NCBI RefSeq assembly: GCF_900177675.1
Contig: NZ_FXWM01000001.1
Location: 3,047,001-3,111,000, forward strand
Reading direction: 5' to 3'
DNA: 64,000 bases
From: Bacillus sp. OV166
GTDB taxonomy: Bacteria; Bacillota; Bacilli; Bacillales; Cytobacillaceae
This document shows, in pieces, positions 61,406-64,000 of this stretch; within the stretch, counting starts at the first letter, position 1; each line of letters starts with the position of its first letter. The translations under genes and the position numbers were made by a program. Below the pieces are notes generated by a model that made no database searches, was not told the DNA's origin, and saw only the letters and a list, made by a program, of their open reading frames with translations.

Positions 61406-62044
61406 ATGAATTGGTTATCATTTGTATATGCGACGATTTTTGGATTCGTAATTTCCTTTATAGGGGGTTTTTTAGACTTTCCTGAACCTCTTGTTTCCTT
61501 TTTCGTCATTATCATTGTTGCATACTTCCTTGTATTTCCGATATTCCGATTATATTGGGGAATAGGTGATGTGGAAAAAATAGAACAAATTCTTTTAAAA
61601 AATAAAAAGAAACCTTTTTACAGATTTTATTATGGGCTTGCTAATGGAATTGAAAAAGATGTAGACGAGTCCATTAGAAAAATCAATCAAGGTTTTCACC
61701 TGCCTAGTATAAAAAAACAGCACCAATTAATTCATGCCTATTTTCACCAACGAACGGAAGAAATGGAAAAGTTGTTAAACGGTATGAGAAAGTCAGCGTT
61801 TACTCTCTATTACCAAGCAGCCCGTTCGATTTTGATTAATGATTTTGAAGGTGCTCGGTCATATATTAAACAAAATCCGAAAATGTGGATGCGGGAAGCA
61901 TTAACAACAGAACTTTTGGTTAAAAAGAATCGGAAAGAAGATGCATTTATTCATGCACGCAACGCTCTTTTAAAAACAAAGGGAATACAGCGGTATGTTT
62001 TATTACGTAGTTGGGAAAGAGAATGGGGCATGACATTAAAATAA
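61406..62044 (+). CDS. membrane protein with helical repeat domain
   Basis: 212 residues, AAGGAGAAAAAA before ATG. Two N-terminal membrane helices (FVYATIFGFVISFIGGFLDF, VSFFVIIIVAYFLVFPIFRL), then about 150 cytosolic residues of paired helices with a TPR-like rhythm (EQILLKNKKKPFYRFYYGLA, LIHAYFHQRTEEMEKLLNGM, AARSILINDFEGARSYIKQN, VKKNRKEDAFIHARNALLKT). Probably a protein-protein interaction scaffold at the membrane; family not recognised. One gene between elements 39 and 40. Confidence 0.7.
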   Translation: MNWLSFVYATIFGFVISFIGGFLDFPEPLVSFFVIIIVAYFLVFPIFRLYWGIGDVEKIEQILLKNKKKPFYRFYYGLANGIEKDVDESIRKINQGFHLPSIKKQHQLIHAYFHQRTEEMEKLLNGMRKSAFTLYYQAARSILINDFEGARSYIKQNPKMWMREALTTELLVKKNRKEDAFIHARNALLKTKGIQRYVLLRSWEREWGMTLK

Positions 62045-62082
62045 GGGCACAATATAAGAGATTAAATGAAATAAATTTGAAT

Positions 62083-62180
62083 AGGTATTTAGCTAACGGG
62101 TGCATGAGTTGAAGATCGGATGCCACTTTTAGTGGCTTTTTCTTCTTAAGCTAACGAAGCAGGTTAGTGCAATAAAAATG
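62083..62180 (+). repeat. cassette element 40, canonical long form
   Basis: ATTTAGCTAACGGGTGC, ATGAGTTGAAGA, hairpin GATGCCACTTTTAGTGGC with T5, right site TTAAGCTAACGAAGCAGGTT then AGTGCAAT. Confidence 0.95.
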
Positions 62181-62218
62181 GTAATATAGAATGGAAAAAT
62201 AAGGGGAGGCAATATTAA

Positions 62219-62764
62219 ATGAGGATTAATCCAAAAGAATTTAATTATAATAATTTACGTTATTTTATAAGGTCTGCAATAGAAAATGATGCAAAAAATT
62301 TGACAGAAGTTAGATTACAGATAGATGGCGAAACAGAAAATTTAGATAGAGAAAAGGGCGAGGCGTACATAGATGAATTAGGTTTTAAACAAATAATTAA
62401 AGAAGATACCGAAAGTATTAATTCCCTATTTTTAGTGGCTGAAGTTAATGCAAGAATTGTAGGTTTTTCAAGATGCGAAGGAAACAAATTGAAGAGAACA
62501 TCCCATAAAGTAGAATTTGGGGTCTGTGTATTAAAAGAATATTGGGGATATGGAATTGGAAAAAACTTATTAAAAGAAACAATTAATTGGGCAGATAAAA
62601 ATGGAATTAAGAAAATAACTTTGAACGTTCTTGAAACCAACCATAAAGCGAAAATACTTTATGAAAACTACGGTTTTAAAGTGGAAGGTATTTTAAAAAA
62701 GGACAAAATTCTTTCTGATGGTAATTACTATAATACAATATTGATGGGGAGATTTAATGGTTAA
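62219..62764 (+). CDS. GNAT family N-acetyltransferase (RimI/RimL-like)
   Basis: 181 residues, AAGGGGAGGCAATATTAA before ATG. VEFGVCVLKEYWGYGIGKNLLKETINWA is motif A with the acetyl-CoA loop (GYGIGK), and LNVLETNHKAKILYENYGFKVEGILKKD motif B, characteristic of protein/small-molecule N-acetyltransferases. Substrate unknown. Second GNAT gene of the array, not closely related to the one at 57641. One gene between elements 40 and 41. Confidence 0.88.
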   Translation: MRINPKEFNYNNLRYFIRSAIENDAKNLTEVRLQIDGETENLDREKGEAYIDELGFKQIIKEDTESINSLFLVAEVNARIVGFSRCEGNKLKRTSHKVEFGVCVLKEYWGYGIGKNLLKETINWADKNGIKKITLNVLETNHKAKILYENYGFKVEGILKKDKILSDGNYYNTILMGRFNG

Positions 62765-62790
62765 AGATAAGGAAACAATTGACTTTCAAA

Positions 62791-62882
62791 ATTTATTCAA
62801 CTAACGGGTGCTTATGTTTAACAGGGTTGCGGTAGCGGTTCTTTTTTCTTGTTCTACTAACGTGGCAGGATAGTAAGTGTTT
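62791..62882 (+). repeat. cassette element 41, canonical long form
   Basis: TTATTCAACTAACGGGTGC, TTATGTTTAACA, hairpin GGTTGCGGTAGCGGTTC with T6, right site TTCTACTAACGTGGCAGGAT. Confidence 0.95.
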
Positions 62883-62904
62883 GACCTATATTACTTGTTT
62901 TTTT

Positions 62905-62938
62905 TAAAGACAGCACCCGTTTAATAGGTGCTGCCTAT
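62905..62938. terminator. hairpin between convergent units
   Basis: AGACAGCACC-N9-GGTGCTGCCT. Between element 41 and the convergent minus-strand gene; T-tract on neither side is perfect. Confidence 0.5.
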
Positions 62939-62949
62939 TAGTTTTAAAA

Positions 62950-63492
62950 CTAATCTTCTAAATCTAAAAATTCTTGAGGGTTGTGTTCAATACACTTATT
63001 AATTTTGCTAATGGTTTGTGAGGAAATTTTATCAAGTAAGGCATAAAGTGATATGAAAGATGCTAGGAGTTCTTTATTCCGTTCTAGGTCTTCACGTTTA
63101 ACCGTAAAGTTCTCTAAAGTATCTGGATAATTATGTTGTTTTAGTGCTACTTCTACTCTTTCGAGGAGTGAAAGCATTGATTTATCATCGAAATACTTTA
63201 TACCAGATTTAATTGCTGACCAACTTCGAGGCTGAGCCATAAAATATGCACTCCACCAATAAAATTCGATAAGTGATTTACTTACGTGATTATAATAAGC
63301 ATAAAACATAAATAACGCTCGTTGACCTTCAGTTAGTTGCTCGTAAAATTGCTCTTTAATTTGGGAAACATTAGATGAACTTTGTTCAGCTACATTGTTT
63401 TTATAAATCTTAATAAGTGGCACAAAACAGCCTTGACTTAAGTTAGTATGTGTTAATAAATCGAAATCCTGCTTGTTCATTTTTACGAGCAC
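62950..63492 (-). CDS. hypothetical helical protein
   Basis: About 180 residues; start GTG 63492 with AAGGGGTGATAAAT upstream (a GTG 9 bases earlier is too close to the site). KMNKQDFDLLTHTNLSQGCF, IEFYWWSAYFMAQPRSWSAI, ISQTISKINKCIEHNPQEF-like end. All-helical, soluble. Family not recognised. A minus-strand unit of the array between elements 41 and 42. Confidence 0.65.
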   Translation of the reverse strand: MLVKMNKQDFDLLTHTNLSQGCFVPLIKIYKNNVAEQSSSNVSQIKEQFYEQLTEGQRALFMFYAYYNHVSKSLIEFYWWSAYFMAQPRSWSAIKSGIKYFDDKSMLSLLERVEVALKQHNYPDTLENFTVKREDLERNKELLASFISLYALLDKISSQTISKINKCIEHNPQEFLDLED

Positions 63493-63577
63493 ATTTATCA
63501 CCCCTTGCTACAAATTATACAATATTTGGAATGACAGAAGGTATCGAAATCTTTTGGTTTTATATGTTCAATTAAAG

Positions 63578-63626
63578 TTTGTGAAGATATGTACTTAAAG
63601 TAACGGGTGCTTATGTTTAACAAGTG
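63578..63626 (+). repeat. cassette element 42, left site with 5' extension
   Basis: AGTTTGTGAAGATATGTACT, AAAGTAACGGGTGCTTATGT, TTAACAAG. No hairpin or right site before the next gene, 29 bases on. Confidence 0.85.
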
Positions 63627-63654
63627 TTGGTTATGATTTTTGGAGGAACAAAAA

Positions 63655-64000
63655 ATGAATGACATAAAAGCTAGCCATTATATCAACGTTAGACATATTG
63701 CTGGTGCACAGGATGATTATAGAATTAGCGTCGATTTTGACGGAAATATTGTTTTATTAACAGAACAGAAAGTACAAGAAAGGTACTTGCATAAGGTATT
63801 TCATGTTGTAAATGGAAAAATAAATAAAATAGAACTCCCTTCGGTATTGGAAGCATTTGATTTTGTTCAACCTCTTGAGGAGAATTGGTTATTGGTTAGT
63901 GCAAGAACCGACAAGGAAGAGAGGTATATAAGGAACGGTACCTTATTTGATGTTCACGGAAATGTGTTAAAAACGTTCGAGTTTGATGATGCAATTCAAG
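63655..64000 (+). CDS. hypothetical protein, cut by the window end
   Basis: TGGAGGAACAAAAA precedes ATG 63655; the frame stays open to the last base (115 codons seen). MNDIKASHYINVRHIAGAQD, RISVDFDGNIVLLTEQKVQE, LLVSARTDKEERYIRNGTLF, VHGNVLKTFEFDDAI: repeated beta strands as in a small propeller or sandwich. Family not recognised. Next unit of the array, following element 42. Confidence 0.7.
   Translation, partial: MNDIKASHYINVRHIAGAQDDYRISVDFDGNIVLLTEQKVQERYLHKVFHVVNGKINKIELPSVLEAFDFVQPLEENWLLVSARTDKEERYIRNGTLFDVHGNVLKTFEFDDAIQ

Noticed and set aside
19090..63626. CRISPR array
   Set aside because: The repeats are spaced about 0.3-2 kb apart with genes between them, are imperfect, and have variable hairpin centres. 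There are no short uniform spacers and no cas genes.

Overview
The window looks like chromosomal DNA of an AT-rich, endospore-forming Bacillaceae bacterium (genus not resolved). The evidence is a three-gene germinant receptor operon, a CotD-type coat protein, a YjcZ-type small spore protein, a spore-type multicopper oxidase, Spx, DegV, bacterial nitric oxide synthase, kdpFABCDE, and a class D sortase with its acidic LPXTA substrate.

Layout. 1-1.05 kb: debris of nested group II introns and an IS3-family transposase. 1.05-19 kb: ordinary chromosomal genes (dienelactone hydrolase, Spx, small stress proteins, alkylation-response Ada/2OG oxygenase pair, radical SAM, DegV, spore coat genes, COG4705 membrane protein, ArsB-like transporter, ger operon). 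19-63.6 kb: a region peppered with about 42 copies of one intergenic element. Between copies lie mostly single small genes of unknown function, nearly all on the + strand. Larger blocks are interspersed: bNOS, ArsR/VOC, multicopper oxidase, oxalate decarboxylase, CadC/CadA-type metal efflux, a GC-rich foreign beta-lactamase-family gene, kdpFABCDE, dus, TRIC channel, and acidic surface protein/sortase D.

Main discovery candidate. Each full-length element has two related simple sites (left CTAACGGGTGC plus AGTTGAAGA; right TTCCACTAACG plus GCAGGTTAGTTGAA) around a variable hairpin that usually ends in a T-run. Left and right sites are approximate reverse complements, so the element folds back on itself as integron attC sites do. 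The elements bracket one-gene units (CPCC protein, ankyrin protein, GNATs, lipoprotein, small membrane proteins, DUF proteins). One unit is duplicated 7 kb apart, one junction is a fused pair of units, and some stop codons lie inside the element. A Xer-like tyrosine recombinase, frameshifted just before its catalytic tyrosine, sits inside the array on the opposite strand. A fragment of a second, related recombinase lies between two elements at 22.7 kb. Together these suggest an integron-like cassette array in a Firmicute; the link between recombinase and element is inference. The rival explanation is a REP/MITE-like mobile terminator family.

Many small genes carry single-base frameshifts (yjcZ-like, SnoaL-like, recombinase, several units), often in A-runs, so either decay or homopolymer sequencing error is present. 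Similarity calls were made by eye; no database search was run.
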